Positions 8,123-16,831 of a DNA stretch of 46,231 bases are shown here, in pieces. Both the position numbers and the translations under genes were made by a program. Each line of letters starts with the position of its first letter. Position 1 is the first letter of the stretch. Below the pieces are notes generated by a model. That model searched no databases. It had not been told where the DNA came from and was given only the letters and a program-made list of their open reading frames with translations. The DNA comes from Candidatus Woesearchaeota archaeon (GTDB lineage: Archaea; Nanobdellota; Nanobdellia; SCGC-AAA011-G17; GW2011-AR18), in NCBI GenBank assembly GCA_018302545.1, contig JAGVZM010000011.1:1-46231 (forward strand), given 5' to 3'.

Positions 8123-10027
8123 ATGGTAAAAATATTAGATGAAGTAATGAAAGCATTGCCTGGAGATGCAGATATAGCAGATGCTGTTTTTGAAGGAGCA
8201 AATATAGTCTTGTATACTAAGAATAAAGAATTCTTTTTAGATAATAAAGGGGCTATAAAACAAATAGTGGATGATATTAAAAAAAGAGTTGAATTAAGAG
8301 CTGATCCTTCTATGTTATTAGATATGGAAGAAACTAAAAAGATAGTTGAGGAAACTATGCCTGATGAGGTTGAAAAACCAAATGTGATATTTGATCCTCA
8401 AAGAAGTAGGGTTATTATAGAATCTAATAAACCTGGTTTAGCTATAGGTAAAGGAGGAGATTTATTAAAAGAAATAAAGAAAAAGACTTTATGGACTCCT
8501 ATTGTTAGAAGAATACCTCCTATGAGGTCACAATTAATAGAGAATATTAGACAAGTTTTATATGACTTTAGTGATTATAGAAAGAAATTTTTACATAAGA
8601 TAGGTAAGAGAATCTATGAAGGTTGGACTAAGGAAAAAAGAGATGAATGGGTTAGAATAACTTGTTTAGGAAGTGCTAGAGAAGTAGGAAGAAGCTGTTT
8701 TTTAATTCAAACTCCGGAAAGTAAAGTGCTTTTAGATTGTGGATTTAATGTTGCGGCTCCAAGAGAATATGCTTTTCCTTATTTAGATGCACCAGAGTTT
8801 AATATTCAAGAATTGGATGCAGTTATACTTTGTCATAGTCATATTGATCATGTTGGGGCTTTACCATTTTTATATAAGATGGGTTTTAGAGGAGCTACAT
8901 ATTGTACAGCTCCTTGTAGGGATATAAGTGCCCTAATGTGTTTAGATCTAGTAGAAATCGCTGCAAAAGAGGGGAATGAATCTTTATACTCTATGAATGA
9001 TGTTAAGGAATTTGTTAAACATACTGTTTGTTTAGACTATGGAGAAGTATCAGATATAACTCCTGATATTAGATTAACACTTTATAATGCAGGACATACT
9101 TTAGGAAGTGCATTAGCTCATTTACATATAGGCAATGGTTTACATAACTTCGTCTATACTTCAGATTTTAATTATGAGACAAGTAATTTGCTAGGAAGTG
9201 CTAATACTAAATTTCCTAGAGCTGAAAGCGTTATGATGGAAAGCACTTATGGTACTAAAAGTGATACTAGTCCTACAAGAAAGGAAAGTGAAGATGAATT
9301 AATTAGGATAATTGAAGAGGTTGTTAAAAGAAAAGGTAAAATTTTAATGCCAGTTTTAGGGGTAGGTAGAAGTCAAGAGATAATGTTAATAATTGAGAGA
9401 ATAATGAGAGAAGGAAAAATTCCTGAGATGCCTGTTTATGTTCAAGGCATGGTATGGGATGTTACTGCCATTCATACTGCTTATCCAGATTATTTAAGCC
9501 CTAGAGTTAAGAAAGATATATTCCAAAGAGATCATAATCCATTTTTAAGCCCCATATTTAAAAAAGTTGTTAGTCAAAAAGAAATGCAAGAAGTTAAGGA
9601 TGCTAAAGGGCCATATATAGTAATGGCAACTTCTGGAATGCTCCAGGGTGGACCAGCTTTAGAATATTTCAAACATTTTGCTGAAAATCCAAAGAATGCA
9701 TTAATATTAACTTGTTATCAAGGTGTTGGAAGTTATGGTAGAAGAATACAAGATGGAGAAAAAGAGATGACTTTTATGGCTGGCGGAAGTAAGAAAACTG
9801 AAGCTGTTAAAGTTTTAATGGAAGTTTATACTATTTCTGGATTTTCTGGACATAGTAATTTTAAACAGTTGGTTAGTTGGGTTGGTAATTTAGAACCTAG
9901 GCCTAGAAAAGTTATTACTGTTCATGGAGACTATTCTAGATGTATAGAATTAGCTAGTGTTATATACCAGAAATATAGGATAGAGACTGTTGCTCCTAAG
10001 AATTTAGAGACTATTAGATTAAGATAG
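8123..10027 (+). CDS. fttA: aCPSF1/FttA, KH-domain beta-CASP transcription termination ribonuclease
   Basis: This 634-residue protein has N-terminal KH domains (about residues 1-145, with IGKGG at 108-112), then a metallo-beta-lactamase/beta-CASP nuclease core. The zinc ligands HSHIDH are at 238-243, with later GHTLGSA, a TSDF stretch, ATSGML, and a final HGD motif. In archaea this enzyme cleaves nascent RNA at U-rich sites and ends transcription. The length and domain order match the family fully. Its last codons overlap the end of a convergent gene by 9 nt. Confidence 0.95.
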   Translation: MVKILDEVMKALPGDADIADAVFEGANIVLYTKNKEFFLDNKGAIKQIVDDIKKRVELRADPSMLLDMEETKKIVEETMPDEVEKPNVIFDPQRSRVIIESNKPGLAIGKGGDLLKEIKKKTLWTPIVRRIPPMRSQLIENIRQVLYDFSDYRKKFLHKIGKRIYEGWTKEKRDEWVRITCLGSAREVGRSCFLIQTPESKVLLDCGFNVAAPREYAFPYLDAPEFNIQELDAVILCHSHIDHVGALPFLYKMGFRGATYCTAPCRDISALMCLDLVEIAAKEGNESLYSMNDVKEFVKHTVCLDYGEVSDITPDIRLTLYNAGHTLGSALAHLHIGNGLHNFVYTSDFNYETSNLLGSANTKFPRAESVMMESTYGTKSDTSPTRKESEDELIRIIEEVVKRKGKILMPVLGVGRSQEIMLIIERIMREGKIPEMPVYVQGMVWDVTAIHTAYPDYLSPRVKKDIFQRDHNPFLSPIFKKVVSQKEMQEVKDAKGPYIVMATSGMLQGGPALEYFKHFAENPKNALILTCYQGVGSYGRRIQDGEKEMTFMAGGSKKTEAVKVLMEVYTISGFSGHSNFKQLVSWVGNLEPRPRKVITVHGDYSRCIELASVIYQKYRIETVAPKNLETIRLR

Positions 10028-10969
10028 TTCTATTAATTTTTTAGCTAATTTTTCACTATCATGCCTTAGAATATCTGTTTCATTTATGAAATCTCCAATT
10101 ATCAAATTTACTTTCATCTTATCTAATTCTTTATCTATTTCTACTTGAGATGCTCTTTCTAGATTATATTTTTCTAACAACTCTTTTGAAGCCTTTTTAT
10201 TATTTATTATAAAATAATCTATAATATTCTTTCCTAAATAATCTTCTAGAGTTTTTATAAAATCTGATGCTTTCAAATCGTTAGTTTCTCCATTTTTTGT
10301 CATTATATTACAAATATAAACTTTCTTTGCTTTACTTTGTTTTATTGCTTCTATTGTACCTTCTACTATTAAATTAGGGATTAAGGAGGTAAATAAATCT
10401 CCTGGACCTATAACAATTAAGTCTGCACTTAATATAGCGTCTACTGCATCTCCTAATATTTTTGTAGATTTATCTAAAAAAATTCTTTTTATTTTCAAAA
10501 TTGGATTATGTTTGGGTATGTCTATATTATTCTCTCCAATTATAATTGTGCCATCTTCTAATTCTGCACATAAATTTGCTTGATCTATTGTTATTGGAAG
10601 GACTTTTCCTTTTATATGGAATAATTTAGATGTTTCTTTTATAGCTTCTAATTCACTACCTGTTATATCTTTTAAAGCAGTTAATAATAAATTACCAAAA
10701 TTGTGGCCTTTCAAACCATTTCCTTTTGAAAACCGATAATTAAATAGTTCTCTAAGCATCTTTGTATTTGAATAATCTGAAGATAAAGCTAGAATACCTC
10801 TTCTTACATCTCCAGGAGGCAAATATCCAAATTCATCTCTTAATAATCCAGAAGATCCACCAGAATCAAACATAGTAAAGATTCCAGTTAAATTACTTGT
10901 GTATTTTTTTAATCCTTTTAATACTTGATAAGTTCCAGATCCTCCCCCAATTACAACAATATTTTTCAT
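10019..10969 (-). CDS. YvcK/CofD-like protein
   Basis: This 316-residue protein has the N-terminal nucleotide-binding signature VIGGGSGTYQVLKGL, then MFDSGGSSGLLRDEFGYLPPGDVRR and GHNFGNLLLTAL, which are hallmarks of the YvcK/CofD superfamily. Bacterial YvcK binds UDP-sugars and affects cell-wall metabolism. CofD makes coenzyme F420. The motifs here fit the YvcK branch better (GGSGTY, no clear CofD signature). The archaeal role is unknown. The gene is convergent with fttA and overlaps its end by 9 nt. Confidence 0.85.
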   Translation of the reverse strand: MKNIVVIGGGSGTYQVLKGLKKYTSNLTGIFTMFDSGGSSGLLRDEFGYLPPGDVRRGILALSSDYSNTKMLRELFNYRFSKGNGLKGHNFGNLLLTALKDITGSELEAIKETSKLFHIKGKVLPITIDQANLCAELEDGTIIIGENNIDIPKHNPILKIKRIFLDKSTKILGDAVDAILSADLIVIGPGDLFTSLIPNLIVEGTIEAIKQSKAKKVYICNIMTKNGETNDLKASDFIKTLEDYLGKNIIDYFIINNKKASKELLEKYNLERASQVEIDKELDKMKVNLIIGDFINETDILRHDSEKLAKKLIELS

Positions 10970-11018
10970 AAAGGTGGAGAAGTTGTAGAATTTAATATAA
11001 CTTCGCTATATATAACTA

Positions 11019-11303
11019 TTAAATTAATTTTTTCTGGCCTGAAGCTATTTTAGAAATAACGTCTGACATATCTCTATAATCCATTACTCTACCTCCCCCT
11101 ACTGTTTGAGCTGGTTTTTGAGCTACTTGTGGCTGAGAATTTTGAGTTAGATGTGTTGTTCCTGGTTGAACTTGCGGTTGAGGTTTTTGTGTTTGATTGG
11201 TTAAACCTTCTCTTTTATTAATCAAATCTTGAAGCGCAGAAACTAATCTCTTTAGATCTTCTACACTCTCTTTTTCTGTATCAAAAGAAATTTTAACTTC
11301 CAT
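11019..11303 (-). CDS. Small Gln/Pro-rich protein, unknown
   Basis: This 94-residue protein has an N-terminal helical segment that looks like a coiled coil (EKESVEDLKRLVSALQDLI), a Gln/Pro/Thr-rich flexible middle, and a charged end MDYRDMSDVISKIASGQKK. No family is recognised. The helix-linker-helix arrangement suggests an adaptor. It lies 49 nt upstream of the YvcK-like gene on the same strand and could be transcribed with it. Confidence 0.55.
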   Translation of the reverse strand: MEVKISFDTEKESVEDLKRLVSALQDLINKREGLTNQTQKPQPQVQPGTTHLTQNSQPQVAQKPAQTVGGGRVMDYRDMSDVISKIASGQKKLI

Positions 11304-11342
11304 GAATTAGATGAATATTAATTATTTAAAAATGTTTTTATT

Positions 11343-12776
11343 TTAATTTTTAGATGTGTTTAGTGGATTATATTTATAGATTATTAAGTCTTCTTCTCTA
11401 TAAAATATTGTGAAATTTGTAGAATTTACAAAGGTTTGTGTATATAAATACTTGAATTCTGAATGGTTTTGGAAGAATTTATCTATACAATTTATATCTC
11501 TTAACACAAAACACTTTCCTACTTCGTCGAAGTATAATACTTTTCCTATATGTCCTGGAGATATTTGAACTGGTTTTAGATTATAATATGGTAAAACATA
11601 GGATTGTAAATGATTAGCTGTTAAGTATTCATTTGGATATAATTTCCCAAAATTGATTAAAAATGCATGTTCTTCTTCATCTACGTAGACTAAATCTGTC
11701 TTTCTTTGTTCTAAGTTTACACTTATTGATATGGGTAATAAAATTAATATTGAAATTATTAGGATAATATTGAATTTTTTTATAAATCTCAATTTCTTGA
11801 ATTTTGATAATAATGCTTCTATCTGCCTTATAATGCTATATAAACCATATGAGACAAATAAAGGTGTTAATAAAAAGATATAATACATAACTCTTCTATA
11901 TCTTATTAATACTCCCTTTCCTAAAATTGAATATGAAAGAATTTCTAATGCTAGGATTAAAATTAAAGGGATTAATAATTTTCTTGCTCGATTTTCTTTT
12001 TTTAAAATAAAATATATTCCCAATGTAAAAAAAGGGATAAAAATATAGGTTAATAATTTATTAAAATTAAAAAAGGGTGGTATCATTGAAAATAATATTA
12101 GATTAAACAAATTTTGGTTAATGATATATAATGGAATGGTGATTATCAATAATATCAATCCAATTATTCCCATGACTAACATTAACCAGTATTTATCCCA
12201 ATATTTCTTATTAAATAATAAATAGATAAATAAACCTAATAATGTAAATATTATTGTGTTTGTATGAGTTAAACCTAAAGTGATGAATGTTAATAATAAT
12301 AGAATCCATTTTTCTTTTAACAAGAATATTACGAATAATAAAAATAAAATGGATCCGTAGACTAAAGGAACTAAATAAGCTGGTCCAAGCATAGTTATAT
12401 CTGTTAGCAACAGGGTTGTGAATATAGTAGTCGTTACTGCTATTTTTTCATTATTAAATAATTCTTTAGACAATATATAAAATAATAAAGATAAGATTAT
12501 AAAATTTATAATTCTTAATAAATAGTCTAAATTTATTAGATCTATATTTGTTATTGAAGCAATTGTTGAAATTAGTAGAAAAGTTCCTGGTGGATAATTT
12601 AATCTCTCATTTGTAAATGGTTCTGTAAAATTTGTTGTTTTTGACTTTATTAAATGATCAGCTTCACTTATTACTATCCAAGAGTCTACATGCCTGGGCA
12701 TTAGGTGTGAAATTGGGTACAAAAAAAAAGCTGATATTAAAACTAAAATTAATAATATTTTAAAGTTAAACTTCAT
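11343..12776 (-). CDS. GT-C-fold membrane glycosyltransferase-like protein
   Basis: This 477-residue protein has about ten membrane segments. An acidic HVDSWIVISEADHL loop follows TM1, as in GT-C enzymes where Asp residues bind metal and lipid-phosphate sugar. A NYPPGTFLL motif is followed by a C-terminal soluble domain. It is likely a dolichol- or polyprenyl-phosphate-sugar-dependent glycosyltransferase of GT39-like type. It has the same overall plan as the frameshifted gene at 1082-2894. It is transcribed away from the sugar-nucleotide genes at 12884 onward. Confidence 0.65.
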   Translation of the reverse strand: MKFNFKILLILVLISAFFLYPISHLMPRHVDSWIVISEADHLIKSKTTNFTEPFTNERLNYPPGTFLLISTIASITNIDLINLDYLLRIINFIILSLLFYILSKELFNNEKIAVTTTIFTTLLLTDITMLGPAYLVPLVYGSILFLLFVIFLLKEKWILLLLTFITLGLTHTNTIIFTLLGLFIYLLFNKKYWDKYWLMLVMGIIGLILLIITIPLYIINQNLFNLILFSMIPPFFNFNKLLTYIFIPFFTLGIYFILKKENRARKLLIPLILILALEILSYSILGKGVLIRYRRVMYYIFLLTPLFVSYGLYSIIRQIEALLSKFKKLRFIKKFNIILIISILILLPISISVNLEQRKTDLVYVDEEEHAFLINFGKLYPNEYLTANHLQSYVLPYYNLKPVQISPGHIGKVLYFDEVGKCFVLRDINCIDKFFQNHSEFKYLYTQTFVNSTNFTIFYREEDLIIYKYNPLNTSKN

Positions 12777-12883
12777 TATTTAAAGGAATTTGTGTTGCTT
12801 AAATAAGTTATGAATTGATTATCAATTGAAATCTATTTGATAAAATATAAATTAATATAAAGATCTTATACGAACTTTTTATT

Positions 12884-13801
12884 ATGAGGATTGGTTTAAT
12901 TGGATGTGGTAGATGGGGGAAAAATCATGCAAAACATTTATCAGAATTAGCTTGTGATTTTGTTGGAATAGCGGATCCTGATACTAAAACAAGAGAAGTT
13001 GCGGATCAACATAAGGTTGCTTATTTTCAAGATCCTGGAGCTTTAGTTGATAAGATAGATTCTTGTGTTGTTGTTGCTCCCACTAATTTACATTATATGA
13101 TAGTTAAAGATGCTTTATCTAAAGGAAAACATGTTTTTGTTGAAAAACCTGCTGCAGAAACACCTGAAGAAATTTCTGATTTAATTGGATTGGCTTCTGA
13201 GAGAAATTTAGTTTTAAACACTGGATATTTATTTAGATTTAATCCTGCAGTTAAGGAGTTAAAAAAGAGATTACAGGAAGCAGGACAGATAAGATATATT
13301 GAGGCTAAAAATGTACATGAAAGGGAAGCAAGAAGGGATTCTGGGGTTATAATAAATTTAGGAGTGCATCCGTTAGATACTTTATTATTCTTAACAGAAG
13401 AAAGACCTTATGGTTTAGTCTGTATGACTACTGGAAGTCCTGGTGTTGAAAAGGCTGCTATTTTAACATTAAATTATGGTTCTTATATTGCTATTGTGGA
13501 AACTGCTTGTGAAGCGCATGGTTTAGTTGAAAAAGGAATAAAAGTTGTTGGTGAATATGCTACATTTGAAGTTGATTTCTTAGAACAAACATTAACCAAA
13601 TATGTGCAAGGTTCTCAACCATATACTTGGAGTCCTAAAGAAAAAGAAGATTTATTAAGGATTGAACTTCAGAATTTTTTGGATTGTTGTAGTTCTGGAA
13701 ATTTAAGAAATATTGGAAGAGAAGATTTGATTACTGCAAAAATATGTGATTATGCTTTGCAATCTGCAAGACAAAGAAAATGGGTTAGTATATATGAGTA
13801 A
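12884..13801 (+). CDS. Gfo/Idh/MocA-family NAD-dependent sugar oxidoreductase (WbpB-like)
   Basis: This 305-residue protein has an N-terminal Rossmann motif GLIGCGRWGKNH and the catalytic EKP triplet at 87-89, both defining for Gfo/Idh/MocA oxidoreductases. It is slightly shorter than usual. It is followed at once, with overlapping ends, by a left-handed beta-helix acyltransferase and then the remains of a DegT aminotransferase. That trio is the order of WbpB, WbpD and WbpE, which turn UDP-GlcNAc-uronate into UDP-2,3-diacetamido sugar acid. The family is certain. The pathway is inferred from context. Confidence 0.85.
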   Translation: MRIGLIGCGRWGKNHAKHLSELACDFVGIADPDTKTREVADQHKVAYFQDPGALVDKIDSCVVVAPTNLHYMIVKDALSKGKHVFVEKPAAETPEEISDLIGLASERNLVLNTGYLFRFNPAVKELKKRLQEAGQIRYIEAKNVHEREARRDSGVIINLGVHPLDTLLFLTEERPYGLVCMTTGSPGVEKAAILTLNYGSYIAIVETACEAHGLVEKGIKVVGEYATFEVDFLEQTLTKYVQGSQPYTWSPKEKEDLLRIELQNFLDCCSSGNLRNIGREDLITAKICDYALQSARQRKWVSIYE

Positions 13802-14570
13802 GCAAATTTTGTTGGATGTTGAATTAAGAAATTATTTTAATGATTTTGGGAAGAATTGTGTTATTTATCCTGGCGTTGAAGTTGGTGAAGGTGTTTCTCT
13901 AGGCCATTTTGTTTTAATTTATAATAACGTTAAAATAGGAGACAATGTTAGAATTTCTGATAGGGTAACTTTGGGGGAAAACCCAAAAGAAGGATTGGAA
14001 ACAAAAATAGGAGAATGTACTAGAATATTTAGCGGTGCTACTATACAATCTGGAACAATAATTGGTAAGAATTTTACTATGGGTAGTAATGCTGTTATTA
14101 GAACTAATTCAATTGTTGGAGATGATGTTATTTTAGGTTTAGGTTCAGAGATAGGGGCAAATGTTAAAATAGGAAGCGATGTTAAAATGAATTCTCATGT
14201 TTTTGTTCCTGATTACACTGAAGTTGGAGATCATACTTATTTAGGTCCCTATGTTGTTGTAACCAACACATTGCATCCGCGATGCCCTAAAGTTTGGGAG
14301 TGTATACCAAAAACAGGAGTGAAAATTAGAGATTATGCTATTGTTGGTGCTGGATCATTATTAATGCCAGAAATTGAAATAGGTGAACATGCTATTGTTG
14401 GTGCTGGATCTGTTGTTATAAAAAGCATTGAACCTTATTCTATTGTAGTTGGTAATCCTGCAAAAAAGATAAAGGATGTTAGAGATATAAAATGTCCTGA
14501 GAGGATTGCATTAATAGAAGAAAACCCTTATGATGCAAGATTAATTGAATTACGTATGAGAGGTAAATAA
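13794..14570 (+). CDS. Left-handed beta-helix acyltransferase (WbpD-like)
   Basis: The ATG at 13794 overlaps the end of the oxidoreductase gene by 8 nt, as expected for coupled genes. An in-frame ATG at 13746 would overlap by 56 nt and is unlikely. The product is built of hexapeptide repeats (V-x-I-G-D-x and similar) through residues 20-200, with a TLHPRCPKVWECIPK loop and a closing IVVGNPAKKIKD, typical of sugar N-acyltransferases. It probably acetylates a 3-amino sugar nucleotide. The enzyme that would make the amino sugar is the broken gene directly downstream. Confidence 0.85.
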   Translation: MSKQILLDVELRNYFNDFGKNCVIYPGVEVGEGVSLGHFVLIYNNVKIGDNVRISDRVTLGENPKEGLETKIGECTRIFSGATIQSGTIIGKNFTMGSNAVIRTNSIVGDDVILGLGSEIGANVKIGSDVKMNSHVFVPDYTEVGDHTYLGPYVVVTNTLHPRCPKVWECIPKTGVKIRDYAIVGAGSLLMPEIEIGEHAIVGAGSVVIKSIEPYSIVVGNPAKKIKDVRDIKCPERIALIEENPYDARLIELRMRGK

Positions 14571-14571
14571 A

Positions 14572-14780
14572 ATGCAAATCCCTTTTCTAGATTTAAAATG
14601 GCAATTTGGATCCTATAAGTAGAGAGTGTTAAAAGCTTTAAAATTTTAGGACATAGAAAAGGAGATTTTTCAGAATCTGAAAGGGCTTCTAAAGAAGTTT
14701 TATCATTACCTATAGGGCCTCATTTAGAGGAGGAACAAATTAGACAGATTTCAGATAAAATAAAAGAATTTTATAGTTAA
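14572..14780 (+). pseudogene. Remnant of a DegT/WbpE-type aminotransferase
   Basis: Starting 1 nt after the acyltransferase stop, an ATG frame reads MQIPFLDLKWQFGS, the usual start of DegT/DnrJ/EryC1 aminotransferases, then ends at TAG 14620-14622. From about 14649 a second frame reads GHRKGDFSESERASKEVLSL and continues with a proline-rich turn and an EEEQIRQISDKIKEF helix to TAA 14778-14780, the typical C-terminus of that family. About 300 central residues, including the PLP lysine, are missing. This is a gene with a large internal deletion, probably once the third enzyme of a WbpB-WbpD-WbpE-like pathway. Confidence 0.8.
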
Positions 14781-14811
14781 TTTTAAATATTAGTTAATAT
14801 AAAATAAAAAT

Positions 14812-15252
14812 ATGAAAAAGAGTTTATTTATAATTTCATTTTTTATTCTAATATTGAGTTCTTTTGCTTATGCTGATGAATTTAATTACACTCAAATGTT
14901 AAATGATTTACAAGGAATTAGAAGTCAGGCTAATAATAATTTAGCTAATGTTCCTGGAATTGTTTTTACAATTATTGGTGATGTGAATGTCAATATACAT
15001 TTAGATGCACCAAGTAGAGATATAGACTTAATATTAGTTTTAGAAGATGAAATTATTACTAGATTAGAAGAAGGTTCATTAAGTGATCCTGATTTAGAGA
15101 TTGGTGTTGAAGAAGCAGATTTAGTAAATATTAGAGATGCTCCTGATGCTTTAGCAGAGATTAGAAGACAAATAAATGATGATGAGATTTCTTTAACACC
15201 TCATGGTTTCTTTATGAGACTTAGGATAGTTGCTTTGAGAGCTTGGGCTTAG
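14812..15252 (+). CDS. Secreted protein with SCP2-like domain (tentative)
   Basis: This 146-residue protein has a clear signal peptide ending near AYA. The mature part has a short helix, two strands (GIVFTIIGDVNVNIHL), then VLEDEIITRLEEGSLSDPDLEIGVEE, then LTPHGFFMRLRIVALRAW. The strand-strand-helix pattern and the DPDLEI stretch recall SCP-2-type lipid-binding domains in archaea. It sits just after the aminotransferase remnant, with no sign of coupling. The domain call is tentative. Confidence 0.5.
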   Translation: MKKSLFIISFFILILSSFAYADEFNYTQMLNDLQGIRSQANNNLANVPGIVFTIIGDVNVNIHLDAPSRDIDLILVLEDEIITRLEEGSLSDPDLEIGVEEADLVNIRDAPDALAEIRRQINDDEISLTPHGFFMRLRIVALRAWA

Positions 15253-15286
15253 TTAATTTTAAATAAGTATTTAGTTTCCTATTATT

Positions 15287-15829
15287 ATGGATCTGAAAGG
15301 AAAAAAAGCATTATTTATTGTTGCTTCTAGGGGTTTTAGGGATGAGGAATTAATAGAACCTAAAAGTATCTTAGAAAGTTATGGAGCTAAATGTATTATT
15401 GCTAATGAAACTGGAAGAGAAAGTGTTGGGATGTTAGGAAAGGTTGTAGATGCTTCTATGACACTAGATAAAGTAGATGTTAATGATTATGATGCTATAA
15501 TATTTGTTGGTGGTTCTGGTAGTACTGTTTACTTTACTAATGAAAAAGCTATTTCAATAGTTAAACAAGCTAAAATAAAAGGTAAGGTTGTTGCAGCAAT
15601 ATGTTTGGCTACCGGATTATTAGCTAAAGCAGGAATTGTTAAGGATAAAACAGTTACTGGGTGGTCTCCTGAGGCAGAAGAATTATTAGTTGATGCAGGC
15701 GGCAAATATACAGGAGAGAGTGTTGAAGTTTCTGGAAGGATGGTAACTGGATATGGGCCTAAATCAGCTAAAGAATTTGGAGAAAAGATAGCAAGATTAT
15801 TAACAAAAGGTAATGCTGAAGAAGATTAG
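15287..15829 (+). CDS. DJ-1/PfpI-family protein
   Basis: This 180-residue protein is full length for the family. Its start, GKKALFIVASRGFRDEELIEP, includes the conserved acidic residue near 19-21, and its nucleophile elbow AAICLATGLLAKAG places Cys106. The usual elbow reads AICHG, so the His after the Cys is replaced by Leu. PfpI-type proteins in archaea are peptidases, deglycases or chaperones. The changed elbow makes peptidase activity less certain. Confidence 0.88.
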   Translation: MDLKGKKALFIVASRGFRDEELIEPKSILESYGAKCIIANETGRESVGMLGKVVDASMTLDKVDVNDYDAIIFVGGSGSTVYFTNEKAISIVKQAKIKGKVVAAICLATGLLAKAGIVKDKTVTGWSPEAEELLVDAGGKYTGESVEVSGRMVTGYGPKSAKEFGEKIARLLTKGNAEED

Positions 15830-15869
15830 AATTAATAATCTTTATAATTAGTATTTACTATAATTTTAT

Positions 15870-16172
15870 ATGCCTTTTACACCTTTTCATTTAGGAATTA
15901 GTGGATTAATCTCAGTTATATTTAGAAAATTAGACTGGTTGTTAATTCTTGTGGGAAGTGTTATTTTAGATTTTTGGCCTTTTTTAGTTGTTGTTTTTTC
16001 ATTGCCTTATAATTTACATGATTTTTCTCATTCTTTTTTAATTGCAATTATAGTTTCTATTATTTTAGCAATTGTTAGATTTAATTTAAATTTTCTAGAT
16101 AAAAAGTCTTTTAAAAATTTATTTTTTAGTTCAATTATTGGAATATTTTTATTAAATTATTTAGAACTTTAG
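15870..16172 (+). CDS. YdjM-like membrane hydrolase, C-terminally truncated
   Basis: The start MPFTPFHLGISGLISVI and the LHDFSHSFLIAI segment are diagnostic of a family of archaeal membrane proteins related to YdjM-type metal-dependent hydrolases. Full members continue with a further His/Asp motif helix (GxxxHxxLDSxxY). Here the frame ends just where that should start, and its last 38 bases overlap the 3' end of the MazF-like toxin gene coming from the other strand. The gene was probably cut when the toxin-antitoxin module landed. It may be non-functional. Confidence 0.6.
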   Translation: MPFTPFHLGISGLISVIFRKLDWLLILVGSVILDFWPFLVVVFSLPYNLHDFSHSFLIAIIVSIILAIVRFNLNFLDKKSFKNLFFSSIIGIFLLNYLEL

Positions 16173-16482
16173 AGAAGGTTGTTTCTTTTATTTTCCCAAT
16201 ATTTTTAAGTAATAAACCCTTATTTATTTTTGCAATATTTTCTATTTTTATGGCACATTTATTATATAATTCTCCATTTTCTAAATCGTTATTTGTAATA
16301 TTTAGCTTATATCTTCCTTCTATTGTATTAGATGTTAAAGAGCAAACTAGAACATCTTCAGATCTTAAATTAAAATCATTTTTTGATAATATTAATACAG
16401 GTCTTACTTTGCTACCTTTTAAATTGGAGAATGGAAAGGGCACTAAAAATAAATCCCTTTGATTTATAGATACTTGCTCCAT
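16135..16482 (-). CDS. MazF/PemK-family toxin endoribonuclease
   Basis: This 115-residue protein has the family start RDLFLVPFPFSNLKGSKVRPVLILS with the conserved Arg-Pro, then VLVCSLTSN and a final small helix. Members cut mRNA at short sites. It overlaps the upstream AbrB-type antitoxin by 19 nt, the usual order for these pairs (antitoxin first). Its tail overlaps the end of the truncated YdjM-like gene. Confidence 0.88.
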   Translation of the reverse strand: MEQVSINQRDLFLVPFPFSNLKGSKVRPVLILSKNDFNLRSEDVLVCSLTSNTIEGRYKLNITNNDLENGELYNKCAIKIENIAKINKGLLLKNIGKIKETTFSKVLNNLIKIFQ

Positions 16483-16733
16483 ATCTTATCCTCCTCTTCA
16501 TTATCCCAATCTTTTGTTAAACTTTGTTCAGCTAATATTAGCCAACCTAATTTTTCTTTTTCTTGTTCACTTTCTTCTAAATTTTTTACAAAGTCTTCTT
16601 CTTTTTCAAGTATTAACTTTCCTTCTTTCTCTATAAGGACTAAATTTGTTCCTTCATGAATATCAAGATGTTTTCTAATTTTTTCAGGTATTACAATTTG
16701 TCCCCTTGAAGATACTTTTATTGTCTCGATCAT
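16464..16733 (-). CDS. AbrB/MazE-family antitoxin
   Basis: This 89-residue protein starts IKVSSRGQIVIPEKIRKHL, the swapped-hairpin DNA-binding motif of the SpoVT/AbrB/MazE family. An acidic C-terminal tail would bind and block the toxin. It precedes the MazF-like gene and overlaps it. An inverted repeat in front of it (16745-16758) is a candidate self-binding site. Confidence 0.88.
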   Translation of the reverse strand: MIETIKVSSRGQIVIPEKIRKHLDIHEGTNLVLIEKEGKLILEKEEDFVKNLEESEQEKEKLGWLILAEQSLTKDWDNEEEDKIWSKYL

Positions 16734-16744
16734 TGTAAGTATAG

Positions 16745-16758
16745 TAAGATTATTCTTA
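16745..16758 (-). promoter_or_regulatory. Inverted repeat in the MazE/MazF promoter
   Basis: The arms taaga and tctta flank a 4-nt centre. The repeat lies 12-25 nt before the antitoxin ATG, beside a TATA-like minus-strand stretch at about 16757-16766. Its position over the presumed transcription start suits autoregulation by the AbrB-type antitoxin. Confidence 0.4.
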
Positions 16759-16831
16759 TTTATAAACCTTATGATGTTTTATTTGAAAAATTTTCGGAAA
16801 ATATATAATTTTAATTAATATTTTAAAATTT

